64,000 nucleotides of DNA from Vogesella urethralis (GCF_007644045.2 NZ_VMDW02000012.1:1-64000); one strand, 5' to 3'; shown: positions 17,239 to 26,815, counted from the stretch's first letter. The notes: generated by a model not told the origin, from the letters alone. A program made the numbers and translations.

Positions 17239-18438
17239 ATGCCTGCCACCACCCCCAACGACGTACTGTTTCTGCTGCTGGGCGCCGTGATGATCCTGGC
17301 CATGCACGCCGGCTTTGCCTTTCTGGAGCTGGGCACCGTGCGCAAGAAAAACCAGGTCAACGCGCTGGTCAAGATCCTGACCGACTTTGCCGTCTCTACC
17401 ATCGCCTACTTTTTCATTGGCTACAGCATCGCCTACGGCGTCAACTTTCTGGCGGACGTGAAGCACATCAGCCAGGCCAACGGCTATGAGCTGGTGAAGT
17501 TCTTCTTCCTGCTCACCTTCGCCGCCGCCATTCCGGCCATCGTGTCCGGCGGCATTGCCGAGCGCGCCAAGTTTCACCCGCAGTCTGCCGCCACCTTCCT
17601 GCTGGTGGGCCTGGTGTACCCGTTCTTTGAAGGCATTGCCTGGAACGGCCACTTCGGCGTGCAGGACTGGCTGGCGGCCAACCTGGGCGCGCCGTTCCAC
17701 GACTTTGCCGGCTCGGTGGTGGTACACGCGGTAGGCGGCTGGATCGGCCTGGCTGCCGTGCTGCACCTGGGCGCACGTCGCGGCCGCTACAGCAAGGAAG
17801 GCCGCATTGCGGCGCACCCGCCGTCGTCCATCCCCTTTCTGGCACTGGGGGCGTGGATCCTGATCGTGGGCTGGTTCGGCTTCAACGTGATGAGCGCACA
17901 GAAAGTGGCCGGCATCTCTGGCCTGGTGGCGATGAACTCGCTGATGGCAATGGTGGGCGGCACGCTGACCGCCATGTGGCTGGGCAAAAACGACCCGGGC
18001 TTCATCCATAACGGCCCGCTGGCCGGCCTGGTGGCAGTGTGTGCCGGCTCCGACATCATGCACCCGGTGGGTGCACTGGTAGTCGGCGGCGTGGCCGGTG
18101 CCATGTTCGTGTGGCTGTTCACCCTCACGCAAAACCGCTGGAAGATCGACGACGTGCTGGGTGTGTGGCCGTTGCACGGCCTGTGCGGCGCCTGGGGCGG
18201 CATTGCGGCCGGCATCTTCGGGCTGGAAGCGCTGGGCGGCGCCGGCGGCGTGACGCTGCTGTCGCAACTGGCCGGCACCGTGGCCGGTGTGGTGGTGGGT
18301 TTTGGCGGCGGCTATATCGTGTACGGCGTGCTGAAGAAAACCGTGGGCATCCGCCTGAGTGACGAAGAGGAATTCAACGGCGCCGACCTGTCCATCCACC
18401 AGATTACCGCCACGCCGGAACGCGAGAGCAACTGGTAA
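17239..18438 (+). CDS. amtB: Ammonium transporter (Amt family)
   Basis: This inner-membrane ammonium channel has 399 residues and about eleven hydrophobic segments. It shows the family signatures DFAGSVVVHAVGGWIGLA (first pore His in VVHAVGG) and PLHGLCGAWGGIAAG (second pore His). The short N-terminus lacks the long cleaved signal of E. coli AmtB. A sigma-54 promoter lies directly upstream, but no glnK/PII gene is adjacent, so regulation by PII must come from another locus. A copy of the repeated word GGTTGGCCGCA begins just after the stop codon. Confidence 0.93.
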   Translation: MPATTPNDVLFLLLGAVMILAMHAGFAFLELGTVRKKNQVNALVKILTDFAVSTIAYFFIGYSIAYGVNFLADVKHISQANGYELVKFFFLLTFAAAIPAIVSGGIAERAKFHPQSAATFLLVGLVYPFFEGIAWNGHFGVQDWLAANLGAPFHDFAGSVVVHAVGGWIGLAAVLHLGARRGRYSKEGRIAAHPPSSIPFLALGAWILIVGWFGFNVMSAQKVAGISGLVAMNSLMAMVGGTLTAMWLGKNDPGFIHNGPLAGLVAVCAGSDIMHPVGALVVGGVAGAMFVWLFTLTQNRWKIDDVLGVWPLHGLCGAWGGIAAGIFGLEALGGAGGVTLLSQLAGTVAGVVVGFGGGYIVYGVLKKTVGIRLSDEEEFNGADLSIHQITATPERESNW

Positions 18439-18471
18439 GGTTGGCCGCAGGGCAGCACGCCCGGTGCTATC

Positions 18472-18510
18472 AAAAACCGCCCGCCGGCGCTGCCGGACGG
18501 GCGGTTTCTT
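18472..18510. terminator. Terminator between amtB and the siderophore receptor
   Basis: AAAACCGCCCG pairs with CGGGCGGTTTCTT around a second internal CCGG/CCGG stem. A- and T-rich flanks on both sides suit the two convergent genes. Confidence 0.8.
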
Positions 18511-18526
18511 TACGGTGCGTGCCACC

Positions 18527-20602
18527 TCAGAACGCCAGCGACGCCTTCACCAGCAGCTCGCGCGGGTCGCCCACGCGGACGGTGAGGTTGCTGCCGGCCG
18601 TGGAGGTGTAGTAGGTCTTGTCGAACACGTTTTTCAGGTTGGCCTGGATGTCCAGCTTGCGACCCTGCAAGCGGGTCTGCCAGCCGACAAACAGGTCGGC
18701 CACGGTGTAGGCCGGCAGGGTGAAACTGTTGGCGCGATCGCCCTGGCGCTCGCCCACATAGCGCACGCCGCCGCCAGTACGCCAGGCGTTACCGAAACCG
18801 TCCACCCCCAGATCGTACGCCAGCGAGGCGCTGCCACTGTGGCGGGCCACGTTATACAGCTGCTTGCCTACGTAGGCAGCGGCGTCTTCCTTGACCACAG
18901 CGTCGGTGTAGGCCAAGGCCAGCGCTACCGACAAGCGGCGGCTCAGCGCGCCCGATACGTCCAGCTCCACGCCTTGCGAGCGCACCTTGCCGACGGCGCT
19001 GCTGACGCTGTTTTCGGTCACCAGCACGTTGCGCTTGTGCATGTCGAACAGCGCCAGCGTGGCGGCCAAGCCGCTACCGCCCCACTTCAGCCCCAGCTCG
19101 TAGGCCTTGCCGGTTTCCGGAGCAAAGCTGGTGCCATCGCTGGCGGCATTCGGCTCGAACGATTCGCTGTAACTGCCGTAGGCCGACAGCGACGGCGTCA
19201 GCTTGTACAGCAGGGCCAGCTGCGGCAGGCTGGTGCTACCGCTGGCACGGGTGCTGACCGCGTACGGGCGGCCAACCCCGTCTTCCTGGCGATAGTGCTG
19301 GTAGCGCACGCCCAGGCTGCTGCTCAGGCGCGGCGTCAGTGCCCAGTCGTCCATCAGCAGCAGCGCGGCGCTGTCAATCTGGCTACGGTTGTCGCTGACG
19401 CTGTTGCTGAGCGTGGTATTGGCCAGCGACACGCGGCCGTACACCGGCGCATAGGCGTTCAGCTGGGTCTGGCTGCTGGCGCTGCCACGGTAGGTATTCT
19501 CGCGCGCCTCGAGCGAACGGCTCAGGTCGATACCGGCCGTCAGGCGGTGCGCCTGGCCCCACAGCGCCAGCTCGCCACCCAGCTGGCTGCTGAGGCCGGC
19601 CTGACGGTTGTGCACCACGTTGCCGTCCAGGCGACGGGTCAGCACGCCAGTGCTGGCATTAAAGGCCGTTACCCGGGTTTCGTAGTTGCTGTACTGGATA
19701 TCGCTCCACGCCAGTTGCGTTTTCCATTGCCAGCGCGCGTCCAGCTGGCGGGTATACACCGCGCTGGCCGACTGGGTGGTGCCTTCGGCCTGGTCCAGCA
19801 GGTCGCCCAGCCGGGTCTCGCGCGCCACATTGATGGCCTGGCCGCCGCTGAACACGGTGCCACGGTCCCACGGCTGCAGAAAGTCGGTGTACTGGTAGGC
19901 CAGCAGCAGACGGTTGTCACCGTCGTCCCACAGCAGCGACGGCGCCACCATGCTGCGGCGGATGCTGCCGAAATTGCGCCAGTAGTCGTTGTCCTGGTAT
20001 TCGGCCACCAGGCGGTAGGCCAGGTTGCCTTCGCCCAGCGGGCCGGTCAGGTCCAGCGTACTGCTGCTGCCGCCCACGCTACTGGCTTGCACGCTGACGC
20101 TGCCCTGCGGCGTGAATTGCGGCTTCTTGCTGACCACGTTGATCACGCCGCCCGGCTCCTGGATACCGTACAGCAGCGAGGCCGGCCCCTTCAGCACCTC
20201 CACCGTCTCGGTGGTGGCGTCGAAGTTTTTCATCAGGAAGGAGCGCGCACCGTCGCGCAGCACGCTGCCGTCGTTACGCTCGCCAAAGCCACGGCGGGTA
20301 AAGCTGTCCTGCAGGCCGGCCAGGGTATTGCTTTCCTGCACCCCGCTGACGCTGCTCACCACCTCGGCCAGGCTCTGCGCCTGTTTGTCGCGAATCTGCT
20401 GCGCCCCTACCTGCTGCACGGCACGCGGGATATCCAGCACGTCCTGCTCCCGGCCGGCCACGCTGCTGCGACCAGGCTGGTAGCCGTCGGCGGCTGGGCT
20501 GGCCGTCACGGTGACGGTATCCAGCGTGGGTTCTTCTGCGGCAACAGCCGACAACGGCGCGGCTAACAGCACGGAGACACAAACTTGGCGCGGCAAAAAC
20601 AT
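18527..20602 (-). CDS. TonB-dependent siderophore receptor
   Basis: The 691-residue outer-membrane protein has a signal peptide (VCVSVLLAAPLSAVAAEE), a TonB box region (TLDTVTVTAS) and a plug domain (GVQESNTLAG... TETVEVLKGPASLLYG...GGVINVVSKKP). A 22-stranded barrel follows, ending in LLVKASLAF with a terminal Phe. The plug style is that of the ferric-hydroxamate/pyoverdine receptor group. ATG 20602 has AAGG upstream; TTG 20608 is less likely. A strong Fur box immediately precedes it. No siderophore synthesis genes are here, so it probably takes up a foreign siderophore. It is divergent from the haem operon. Confidence 0.92.
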   Translation of the reverse strand: MFLPRQVCVSVLLAAPLSAVAAEEPTLDTVTVTASPAADGYQPGRSSVAGREQDVLDIPRAVQQVGAQQIRDKQAQSLAEVVSSVSGVQESNTLAGLQDSFTRRGFGERNDGSVLRDGARSFLMKNFDATTETVEVLKGPASLLYGIQEPGGVINVVSKKPQFTPQGSVSVQASSVGGSSSTLDLTGPLGEGNLAYRLVAEYQDNDYWRNFGSIRRSMVAPSLLWDDGDNRLLLAYQYTDFLQPWDRGTVFSGGQAINVARETRLGDLLDQAEGTTQSASAVYTRQLDARWQWKTQLAWSDIQYSNYETRVTAFNASTGVLTRRLDGNVVHNRQAGLSSQLGGELALWGQAHRLTAGIDLSRSLEARENTYRGSASSQTQLNAYAPVYGRVSLANTTLSNSVSDNRSQIDSAALLLMDDWALTPRLSSSLGVRYQHYRQEDGVGRPYAVSTRASGSTSLPQLALLYKLTPSLSAYGSYSESFEPNAASDGTSFAPETGKAYELGLKWGGSGLAATLALFDMHKRNVLVTENSVSSAVGKVRSQGVELDVSGALSRRLSVALALAYTDAVVKEDAAAYVGKQLYNVARHSGSASLAYDLGVDGFGNAWRTGGGVRYVGERQGDRANSFTLPAYTVADLFVGWQTRLQGRKLDIQANLKNVFDKTYYTSTAGSNLTVRVGDPRELLVKASLAF

Positions 20603-20614
20603 GATCAACCTTAT

Positions 20615-20647
20615 TGATAATAATTATCAGTATTATCAATATTGATA
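20615..20647. promoter_or_regulatory. Tandem Fur boxes upstream of the siderophore receptor
   Basis: TGATAAT-A-ATTATCA (20615-20629) is a perfect 7-1-7 Fur palindrome. Five bases on, TATCAATATTGATA (20634-20647) is a second perfect palindrome. Both lie within 50 bp of the receptor start and predict Fur/iron repression. Confidence 0.82.
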
Positions 20648-20778
20648 GCCACTGCCGTCAACGCCAGCGCCCTGCATCGCAACAATCCACCCTTATCCGC
20701 GCTGTTACCGCTATCAAGCCGGTGCTGTCTGCCACCCCGGGGCAGCTTTGTCTTGTTATCGGCTGTTGCCACAAAAGC

Positions 20779-20797
20779 AAATGCGAATTATTATCAT
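20779..20797. promoter_or_regulatory. Fur box upstream of hemP
   Basis: AAATGCGAATTATTATCAT matches the GATAATGATAATCATTATC type in most AT positions and lies 17 bp before the hemP start. It predicts iron repression of the haem-uptake operon. Confidence 0.65.
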
Positions 20798-20813
20798 CAC
20801 AGGGGGTGACATC

Positions 20814-20984
20814 ATGACGCCCACACCCGCAGCGCAAGCCAAACCGGCCGCCGACAAGCAACCGTACACGGTACTGGATACCCGCACGCTGTTCGTGCGC
20901 GACCGCCAGCTGCTGATCTGCCATCGCGGCGAGTACTACCGCCTGCAACTGACGCAGAACGACAAACTGATACTGGTGAAGTAA
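20814..20984 (+). CDS. hemP: Hemin uptake protein HemP
   Basis: This small 56-residue protein ends with RGEYYRLQLTQNDKLILVK, the signature of the HemP/HmuP family, in which a short basic beta-stranded protein accompanies or regulates haem receptors. ATG 20814 has a GGGGGTGA site upstream; the open frame extends to 20748 but through the Fur box, so the shorter start is preferred. It is first of hemP-hmuR-hmuS-hmuTUV. In other betaproteobacteria HmuP is needed for receptor expression. Confidence 0.85.
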   Translation: MTPTPAAQAKPAADKQPYTVLDTRTLFVRDRQLLICHRGEYYRLQLTQNDKLILVK

Positions 20985-21054
20985 CACCGCACCGCAACCA
21001 CCCCACCGAGCCAGCCATCGCCAGCCACGGTGCCACGCATACAGGAGAAGATCC

Positions 21055-23154
21055 GTGTCCAAGGATCGCATTACCCTGGCGGGCATCTGTCTGACGACAG
21101 CGGCCCTGCCCGTCTTTGCCGACAGCCCCACCGTGCTGGAAACCACCACGGTCACCGCCAACCGCATCAGCGAGCAGCTGGCCGACACCGCGCCCAATAT
21201 CTCGGCGGTTGGCCGCAAACAGCTGGACCGCCAGCACGCCAGCGACCTCGACAGCCTGCTCGCGCAAGAACCCGGCGTGTCGGTGTCTGGCGACCAGGGC
21301 CGGCGCGGCAACGCTGGCGTCACCATCCGCGGCATCGAAACCAACCGCATCCTGATGCAGGTAGACGGCACCCGCCTGCCCGAAGCGTACATGAGTGGCG
21401 GCGGCGCCATCTCCGGCCGTGACCTGGTAGAGCCGGACACCCTGCGCCAGATCGACATCATCAAGGGGCCGGCGTCGGCGCTGTTCGGCAGCGACGCCAT
21501 CGGCGGCGTGATCAGCCAGCACACCTTCGAGCCGGCCGATTTCGTCGACCGCGACAAACCGCTGCACTTCGGCCTGAAGCAATCGTACGATGGCGCCCGC
21601 CACGGCAGCGCCACCACCGCCAGCGTGGCGGCGGCCGGCGACAATACCGCCGCGCTGCTGATGCTGACCCAGCGCCGTGCCCACCAGCTGGACACCCCGG
21701 CTAGCCGCGACATCGAAGGCGGCCAGCGCACGGTGGCCGACCCGCAGCTGACCGACACCCGCAACGTGCTGGCCAAAGTGGCGCTGGGCCAGGACGGCCC
21801 GCACCAGCTGCTGCTGGGCGTGGAAAGCTTCGACCGCCAGCGCCAGACCGAGCTGCTCAGCGCCCGCGGCGCCGCCACCGGCTATACCGTGCGCGACCGC
21901 GACAGTGACGACGACACCCGTCGCCAGCGTTACAGCGCCGAATACCGCTACCAGGGCGACGGCAGCCTGGCGGCGGCCAACCTCAAGCTGTACCAGCAAA
22001 CGCTGCGCAACGAAGACAAGGCAGTAGAAGTGCGCAGCACCGGTACCCGCTACGAAAACCACCGCTTCGACCAGGACATCAGCGGGCTGGACGGCCAGCT
22101 GGAATGGCGCCTGGGCGAGCACCGCGTGCTGACCGGCGTTGAAGCCACCCGCACCGACACCAGCCGCCTGACGCGCACTACCAGCGGCAGCACCACCACC
22201 AGCAGCAAGACCTTCCCCGATAACCGCAGCGAGCGCCTGGGCCTGTTCGTGCAGGACCAGTTCCGCCTGGGCAGCCTCACCGTTACCCCGGCGCTGCGCT
22301 ACGACCGCTACACCATGACGCCGCAAAGCGACGCCATCTACCAGGCCAGCAGCGGCGGCGCGGTACCGGTCAGCCGCTTCCAGGACAGCGCGTGGTCGCC
22401 CCGACTGGGCCTGAGCCTGCCGCTGGCAGACGGCATTACCGGCTTTGCCAACCTCAGCACCGGCTTCCGCGCACCGCCGTTCGACAGCTCGTTCATGACC
22501 TTCAACAACGCGCAGGCCGGCTACCGCATCATCCCCAACGCCAACCTGAAGTCGGAAACCTCGCGCGGCATCGAGCTGGGCAGCAAATACCAGCGCGGTA
22601 GCGTCAGCGGCCAACTCACCGCCTTCTACAACCGCTACAGCAACTTCATCGATACCGTCACCCTGGGCACCGACACCGCCTCGCCGCGCGGCATCTTCCA
22701 GTACCAGAACCTGGACAGCGTGCAAACCCACGGCGTGGAAGCCCGCGCCGGCTGGCAAGCCAGCGACGCGCTGCTACTGGACAGCAGCCTGGCCTGGGCA
22801 CACGGCAGCAACCGCAAAACCGGCACCCCGCTGAACAGCATCGACCCGCTGAAAGCCACGCTGGGCGCGCACTACCAGCAAGGGCAATGGGGTAGCGACG
22901 TGCTGATCACGCTGGTAGCCGCCAAAACCCGCGCCGCCAGCGCCAGCCAGTTCAAGGCCCCCGGCTACGGCACGCTGGACGTGGGCGGCTGGCTGAAGCT
23001 GGGCAAGCAGACCACGCTGCGCGCCACCGTGCACAACGTGGGCGACAAGAAATACTGGCAGTGGGCCGACGTGAAGAACGTCACCGGCAGCGCTGTCGAC
23101 TTCTACGCCCAGGCCGGCCGCAGCGTCAGCGCCAGCCTGGAAACCCGTTTCTGA
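21055..23154 (+). CDS. hmuR: TonB-dependent haem receptor
   Basis: The 699-residue outer-membrane receptor starts at GTG 21055 behind AGGAGAAG. It has a signal peptide ending near VFADSP, a plug (TTTVTANRI...GVTIRGIETNRILMQVDGTRLPE...IDIIKGPASALFGSDAIGGVI) and a barrel ending in SASLETRF. The FRAP motif is at residues 471-474 and IPNANL stands where NPNL is expected. The histidine normally found between these two motifs, a haem ligand in HemR-type receptors, is absent. Position in a hemP-hmuSTUV operon makes haem the likely substrate. Confidence 0.88.
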   Translation: MSKDRITLAGICLTTAALPVFADSPTVLETTTVTANRISEQLADTAPNISAVGRKQLDRQHASDLDSLLAQEPGVSVSGDQGRRGNAGVTIRGIETNRILMQVDGTRLPEAYMSGGGAISGRDLVEPDTLRQIDIIKGPASALFGSDAIGGVISQHTFEPADFVDRDKPLHFGLKQSYDGARHGSATTASVAAAGDNTAALLMLTQRRAHQLDTPASRDIEGGQRTVADPQLTDTRNVLAKVALGQDGPHQLLLGVESFDRQRQTELLSARGAATGYTVRDRDSDDDTRRQRYSAEYRYQGDGSLAAANLKLYQQTLRNEDKAVEVRSTGTRYENHRFDQDISGLDGQLEWRLGEHRVLTGVEATRTDTSRLTRTTSGSTTTSSKTFPDNRSERLGLFVQDQFRLGSLTVTPALRYDRYTMTPQSDAIYQASSGGAVPVSRFQDSAWSPRLGLSLPLADGITGFANLSTGFRAPPFDSSFMTFNNAQAGYRIIPNANLKSETSRGIELGSKYQRGSVSGQLTAFYNRYSNFIDTVTLGTDTASPRGIFQYQNLDSVQTHGVEARAGWQASDALLLDSSLAWAHGSNRKTGTPLNSIDPLKATLGAHYQQGQWGSDVLITLVAAKTRAASASQFKAPGYGTLDVGGWLKLGKQTTLRATVHNVGDKKYWQWADVKNVTGSAVDFYAQAGRSVSASLETRF

Positions 23155-23164
23155 AAGGACCGCC

Positions 23165-24220
23165 ATGAACGCACCCGTTACCCTGCTGCAGCGCTACGAG
23201 GCGCTGAAAGCCGAACAGGCCCACCTGCGCCAGCGTGATGCCGCCACGCAGCTGGGCGTCAGCGAAGCGCAGCTGCTGGCCTGCCTGCCGGGCAGTACCC
23301 GCCTGCGCTGCGACCTGCCGGCGCTGCTGCCGCGCCTGGCCGAGCTTGGCACGCTGAAAGCCATTACCCGCAACGAACTGGCGGTTCACGAGAAGGACGG
23401 CCGCTACGACAACCTGACGCTATCCGACAAAGTGGGCCTGGTGCTCAACCCGGGCCAGCTCGACCTGCGCCTGTTCCCCGCGCACTGGGCGCACGCCTAC
23501 GCCGCCGAGCAGGCCAGCCCGCGCGGCACGCTGCGCTCGCTGCAGTTCTACGACGCTGCCGGCCACGCCATCCACAAGCTGTACCTGAAAGAAGACAGCG
23601 CCGTACCTGCCTGGCAAGCGCTGGTGGCCGAGTTTGCCGATGCGGCCACCACGCCGCTGTTCGACAGCAGCAACGTCGACGCCGCCCCGGCCAGCCAGCC
23701 GCTGCCGGCCGGCTTCGACGCCGCCGCCTTTGCCGACGCGTGGCTGGCGTTGCAGGACGTGCACCACTTCCACGGCTTGCTGCGCAAACACGGCCTCACC
23801 CGGCAGCAAGCGTTCCGCCACGCGCCGGCCGGCCACGCCTGGCAGCTGGCCGGCGACGCGGTAGACCGCCTGCTGCGCGGCGCCGCCGACAGCGGGCTGC
23901 CGATCATGGTGTTTGTCGGCAACCGCGGCATGGTGCAGATCCATACCGGCGCGCTGCAGCGCGTGCAACGCATCGGCGAGTGGCTGAACATCCTCGACCC
24001 CGGCTTCAACCTGCACCTGCAAGACAGCCGCCTGCACGAAACCTGGCTGGTGCGCCGCCCCACGCGCGACGGCATCATCACCGCCATCGAAGCGTTCGAC
24101 GCCGACGGCCACAGCATCGTCAGCTTCTTTGGCCAGCGCATCGAAGGCGAGCCGGAACTGGCCGGCTGGCGCGAGTTGGCCGCCGCCCTGCCGCGCAAGG
24201 AGGCCAACCATGTGGCGTAA
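23165..24220 (+). CDS. hmuS: Haem-degrading/trafficking protein HmuS (HemS family)
   Basis: This 351-residue cytosolic protein has two repeated HemS/ChuX domains: the N half with LGTLKAITRNELAVHEKDGRYDNL, the C half with IMVFVGNRGMVQIHTGALQRVQRIGEWLNILDPGFNLHLQDSRL. Family members accept haem after import and break it down or pass it on. RBS AAAGGA is close to the ATG, 10 bp after hmuR. The end of the gene overlaps the hmuT start by 11 bases, so the two are translationally coupled. Confidence 0.92.
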   Translation: MNAPVTLLQRYEALKAEQAHLRQRDAATQLGVSEAQLLACLPGSTRLRCDLPALLPRLAELGTLKAITRNELAVHEKDGRYDNLTLSDKVGLVLNPGQLDLRLFPAHWAHAYAAEQASPRGTLRSLQFYDAAGHAIHKLYLKEDSAVPAWQALVAEFADAATTPLFDSSNVDAAPASQPLPAGFDAAAFADAWLALQDVHHFHGLLRKHGLTRQQAFRHAPAGHAWQLAGDAVDRLLRGAADSGLPIMVFVGNRGMVQIHTGALQRVQRIGEWLNILDPGFNLHLQDSRLHETWLVRRPTRDGIITAIEAFDADGHSIVSFFGQRIEGEPELAGWRELAAALPRKEANHVA

Positions 24221-25025
24221 ACGCCTGCCGCTATTGCTGGCACTGGCGATGGCCCCCGCCCTGGCCGCCGCTCCGGTACAACCGGCGGCAGGCCCGCGCG
24301 TGGTGGCGCTGACCGCCGACGTGGCCGAAATCGTGCTGGCGCTGGACGCGCAACACCTGCTGGTTGGCCGCGACAAGCTGGCGCGCCAGCCGCAGCTGGC
24401 CCGTGTGCCGGAGATCGGCAGCTCGCGCGCGCTGACCCCGCAGCCGGTACTGGCCAGCAAGCCCGACCTGGTGCTGGGCAGCGACCAGGCGCAGCCGCCC
24501 GCCATCTACGACCAGTTGCAGGCATTGGGGCTGAAGGTTGGCCGCATCCGCCACAGCGAAGACCCGGCGGCCTTTGCCGACGGCATTCGCCAGGTGGGGC
24601 AGGCGCTGGGGCAAGCCGGGCGTGCCGAACAGCTGGCCGCAAGCTGGCTGAAGGCGCTGCAGCCGCAGGCCGGCAAGGGCAAGCGCGTGCTGTTCAGCTA
24701 CGACGGCCGGCTGGTGGCCGGTAGTGGCACCGCCGGCGACGCCATCATCCGCGCCGCCGGTGCCGTGAACGCTGCCGCCGATGTGCAGGGCTTTCTGCCG
24801 ATGACGCCGGAGGCATGGCTGCGCGCGGCGCCGGACGTGGTAATCGTGGCCGCGCACAACGCACCGGTGTTCGGCAGCCTGGCGGCGCTGAAAGCCCGGC
24901 CGGAGCTGGCGGGCAGCCCGGCGGTGAAGGCAAACCGTGTGCTGGCCTGGCCGGCGGCCGACTTCCTGCGCCTGGGCGTAGCCAGCCCGGCCACGGTGCA
25001 GAAACTGCGGGCGCTGGCGTCATGA
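24210..25025 (+). CDS. hmuT: Periplasmic haem-binding protein of ABC importer
   Basis: This 271-residue substrate-binding protein (Fhu/BtuF-like helical-backbone fold) has a clear signal peptide (LPLLLALAMAPALAAAP). VVALTADVAEIVLALDAQHLLVGRDKLARQP and LVLGSDQAQPPAIYDQLQALG match the HmuT/PhuT/ShuT family. The haem-ligating Tyr of that family lies in a GYxRxL segment; here the segment reads GSSRAL (residues 70-75), so the ligand differs. ATG 24210 has AAGGAGG. The stop overlaps the permease start (ATGA). Confidence 0.88.
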   Translation: MWRKRLPLLLALAMAPALAAAPVQPAAGPRVVALTADVAEIVLALDAQHLLVGRDKLARQPQLARVPEIGSSRALTPQPVLASKPDLVLGSDQAQPPAIYDQLQALGLKVGRIRHSEDPAAFADGIRQVGQALGQAGRAEQLAASWLKALQPQAGKGKRVLFSYDGRLVAGSGTAGDAIIRAAGAVNAAADVQGFLPMTPEAWLRAAPDVVIVAAHNAPVFGSLAALKARPELAGSPAVKANRVLAWPAADFLRLGVASPATVQKLRALAS

Positions 25026-26026
25026 GCGGCAGCCGCACGCTGGCCGCCCTGCCCGCCTGGCCGCGGCTGCCGGGGGTGGGCCTGGGGTTGGCCGCCGTCG
25101 GCGGGCTGGCGCTGATCTGGCTGCTGGCCGGCTTTGGCGGCGGGCAGTGGCAGGTGCCGGACTGGCACGACCCCATCGTGCGCCAGCTACGGCTGCCGCG
25201 CATCGTCAACGCGCTGCTAGTGGGCGCGGCACTGGCGATGAGCGGCGCGGCGCTGCAGGCGCTGTTCCGCAACCCGCTGGCCGACCCGGGGTTGATCGGC
25301 ACTTCGTCCGGCGCCGCACTGGGGGTGATCGGCGTCATCGCGCTGGGCATCGGCGGCCTCAGCGTGCCGCTGGCGGCGTTTGGCGGCGGCCTGGCCATCA
25401 CCGCGCTAATCCTGCTACTGAACCGGCTGCTGCAAGGCGGCCAGGCCGGGTTGCTGATCATCGGCGTGGTGGTGGGGGCGTGCTGCGGCGCCATCGTCAG
25501 CCTGCTGCTGTTCCTGTCCGACGACCTGACGCTGCGCGGCGCCATGAGCTGGCTAGCCGGCAGCCTGGCCGAAGCCCGTTTTGCCGAGCACGGCTACGTG
25601 CTGCCGGTGATGGCGCTGGGCGCGGCCATCCTGCTGCTGGTGGCACGCGACCTGGACTGCCTGCTGCTGGGCGACGACACCGCCCGCTCGCTGGGGGTAC
25701 AGGTTGGCCGCACCCGCACCCTTACCGCTGTTGGGGCGGCGCTGCTGGCCGGCGGCGCGGTGACGCTGTCCGGCATCATCGGCTTTGTCGGCATGATGGT
25801 ACCCAACGCCATCGCGCTGCTGGGCGGCGGCACCCGGCGCCAGCTGATGCTGTGGTCGGCCTGGGTCGGCGCCTTGTTTTTGCTGCTGATCGACACCCTG
25901 GGCCGCGAGCTGGCCTACCCGGTAGACCTGCCAGCCGGCGTGATGGCGGCCTTTGCCGGACCGGTGTTCTTTTTATGGTTGTTCCGTCGCTTGCAAGGAG
26001 GCCGCCATGAGCGCCCCGGCATTTGA
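25022..26026 (+). CDS. hmuU: Haem ABC transporter permease (FecCD family)
   Basis: The 334-residue inner-membrane protein has about nine to ten helices and FecCD hallmarks: RLPRIVNALLVGAALAMSGAALQALFRNPLADPGLIGTSSGA and the cytoplasmic loop RSLGVQVGRTRTL, plus GIIGFVGMMVPNAIALLGGG. ATG 25022 overlaps the hmuT stop; a longer frame upstream lies within hmuT and was rejected. It forms the channel of the HmuTUV importer and works with the ATPase encoded next. Confidence 0.93.
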   Translation: MSGSRTLAALPAWPRLPGVGLGLAAVGGLALIWLLAGFGGGQWQVPDWHDPIVRQLRLPRIVNALLVGAALAMSGAALQALFRNPLADPGLIGTSSGAALGVIGVIALGIGGLSVPLAAFGGGLAITALILLLNRLLQGGQAGLLIIGVVVGACCGAIVSLLLFLSDDLTLRGAMSWLAGSLAEARFAEHGYVLPVMALGAAILLLVARDLDCLLLGDDTARSLGVQVGRTRTLTAVGAALLAGGAVTLSGIIGFVGMMVPNAIALLGGGTRRQLMLWSAWVGALFLLLIDTLGRELAYPVDLPAGVMAAFAGPVFFLWLFRRLQGGRHERPGI

Positions 26027-26783
26027 GCTGGACCGCGTCGCGGTGCACGCCGGTAGCCGCTGCCTGTTCAGCGCCCGCCAGCTGCACATCCCCGCTGGCA
26101 GCCTGTGCGCCATCATCGGCCCCAATGGCGCCGGCAAGACCACGCTGCTGCGCGCGCTGGCCGGTTTTCATGGCGACTGCCACGGCCACAGCCTGGGGCA
26201 GCCGCTGCGCGCCGGCCAGCCGCGCCCGCTGGCCTGGGTGGGCCAGCACGAAGGCGCCGACAGCCCGCTGTGCGTGGCCGACTACGTGATGCTGGGCCGC
26301 CGCCCGCAGCTGGGCTGGCTGGGGCGCAGCAGCGCGGCCGACCAGCAGGCAGTGGCGCGGGCGCTGGACAGCATGGCGCTGCAAGGCCTGGCCGGCCAGC
26401 GGCTGGCCACGCTGTCCGGCGGCGAGCGCCAGCGTGCCGCCATTGCGCGGGCGCTGGCGCAGGACACGCCGCTGATGCTGCTGGACGAGCCGTGCAACCA
26501 TCTGGACATCCGCCACCAGCAATTGCTGCTGCGCCAGCTACAACAACTGGCACGCCAGGGACGTACGCTGGTCTGCGTGCTGCACGAGCTGCAACTGGCG
26601 GCCAACTTTGCCGACTGGCTGCTGCTGGTGGCCGACGGCGAGCTGGTGGCGCAAGGCCGGCCGGACGCGATGCTGCACGGCGACCTGCTCAGCCAGGTGT
26701 ACCGCTGGCCGATCCGCGCCGAACGCCAGCCCGCTAGCGGGCGCTGGCAGCTGGACGTCTACGGCCACGGCGCCGTGGCCTGA
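26007..26783 (+). CDS. hmuV: Haem ABC transporter ATP-binding protein
   Basis: This 258-residue ABC ATPase has Walker A GPNGAGKTT, signature LSGGERQR, Walker B LMLLDEPCNHLD, and the switch His in CVLHELQLAANFAD. ATG 26007 has AAGGAGG and lies inside the last 20 bases of hmuU, so the two are coupled. It powers haem import through HmuTU. It is the last gene of the iron-regulated operon, with a strong terminator 30 bp later. Confidence 0.94.
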   Translation: MSAPAFELDRVAVHAGSRCLFSARQLHIPAGSLCAIIGPNGAGKTTLLRALAGFHGDCHGHSLGQPLRAGQPRPLAWVGQHEGADSPLCVADYVMLGRRPQLGWLGRSSAADQQAVARALDSMALQGLAGQRLATLSGGERQRAAIARALAQDTPLMLLDEPCNHLDIRHQQLLLRQLQQLARQGRTLVCVLHELQLAANFADWLLLVADGELVAQGRPDAMLHGDLLSQVYRWPIRAERQPASGRWQLDVYGHGAVA

Positions 26784-26815
26784 GCCAGCCCGGCTGGTAT
26801 CGGCTGCACCATGAC

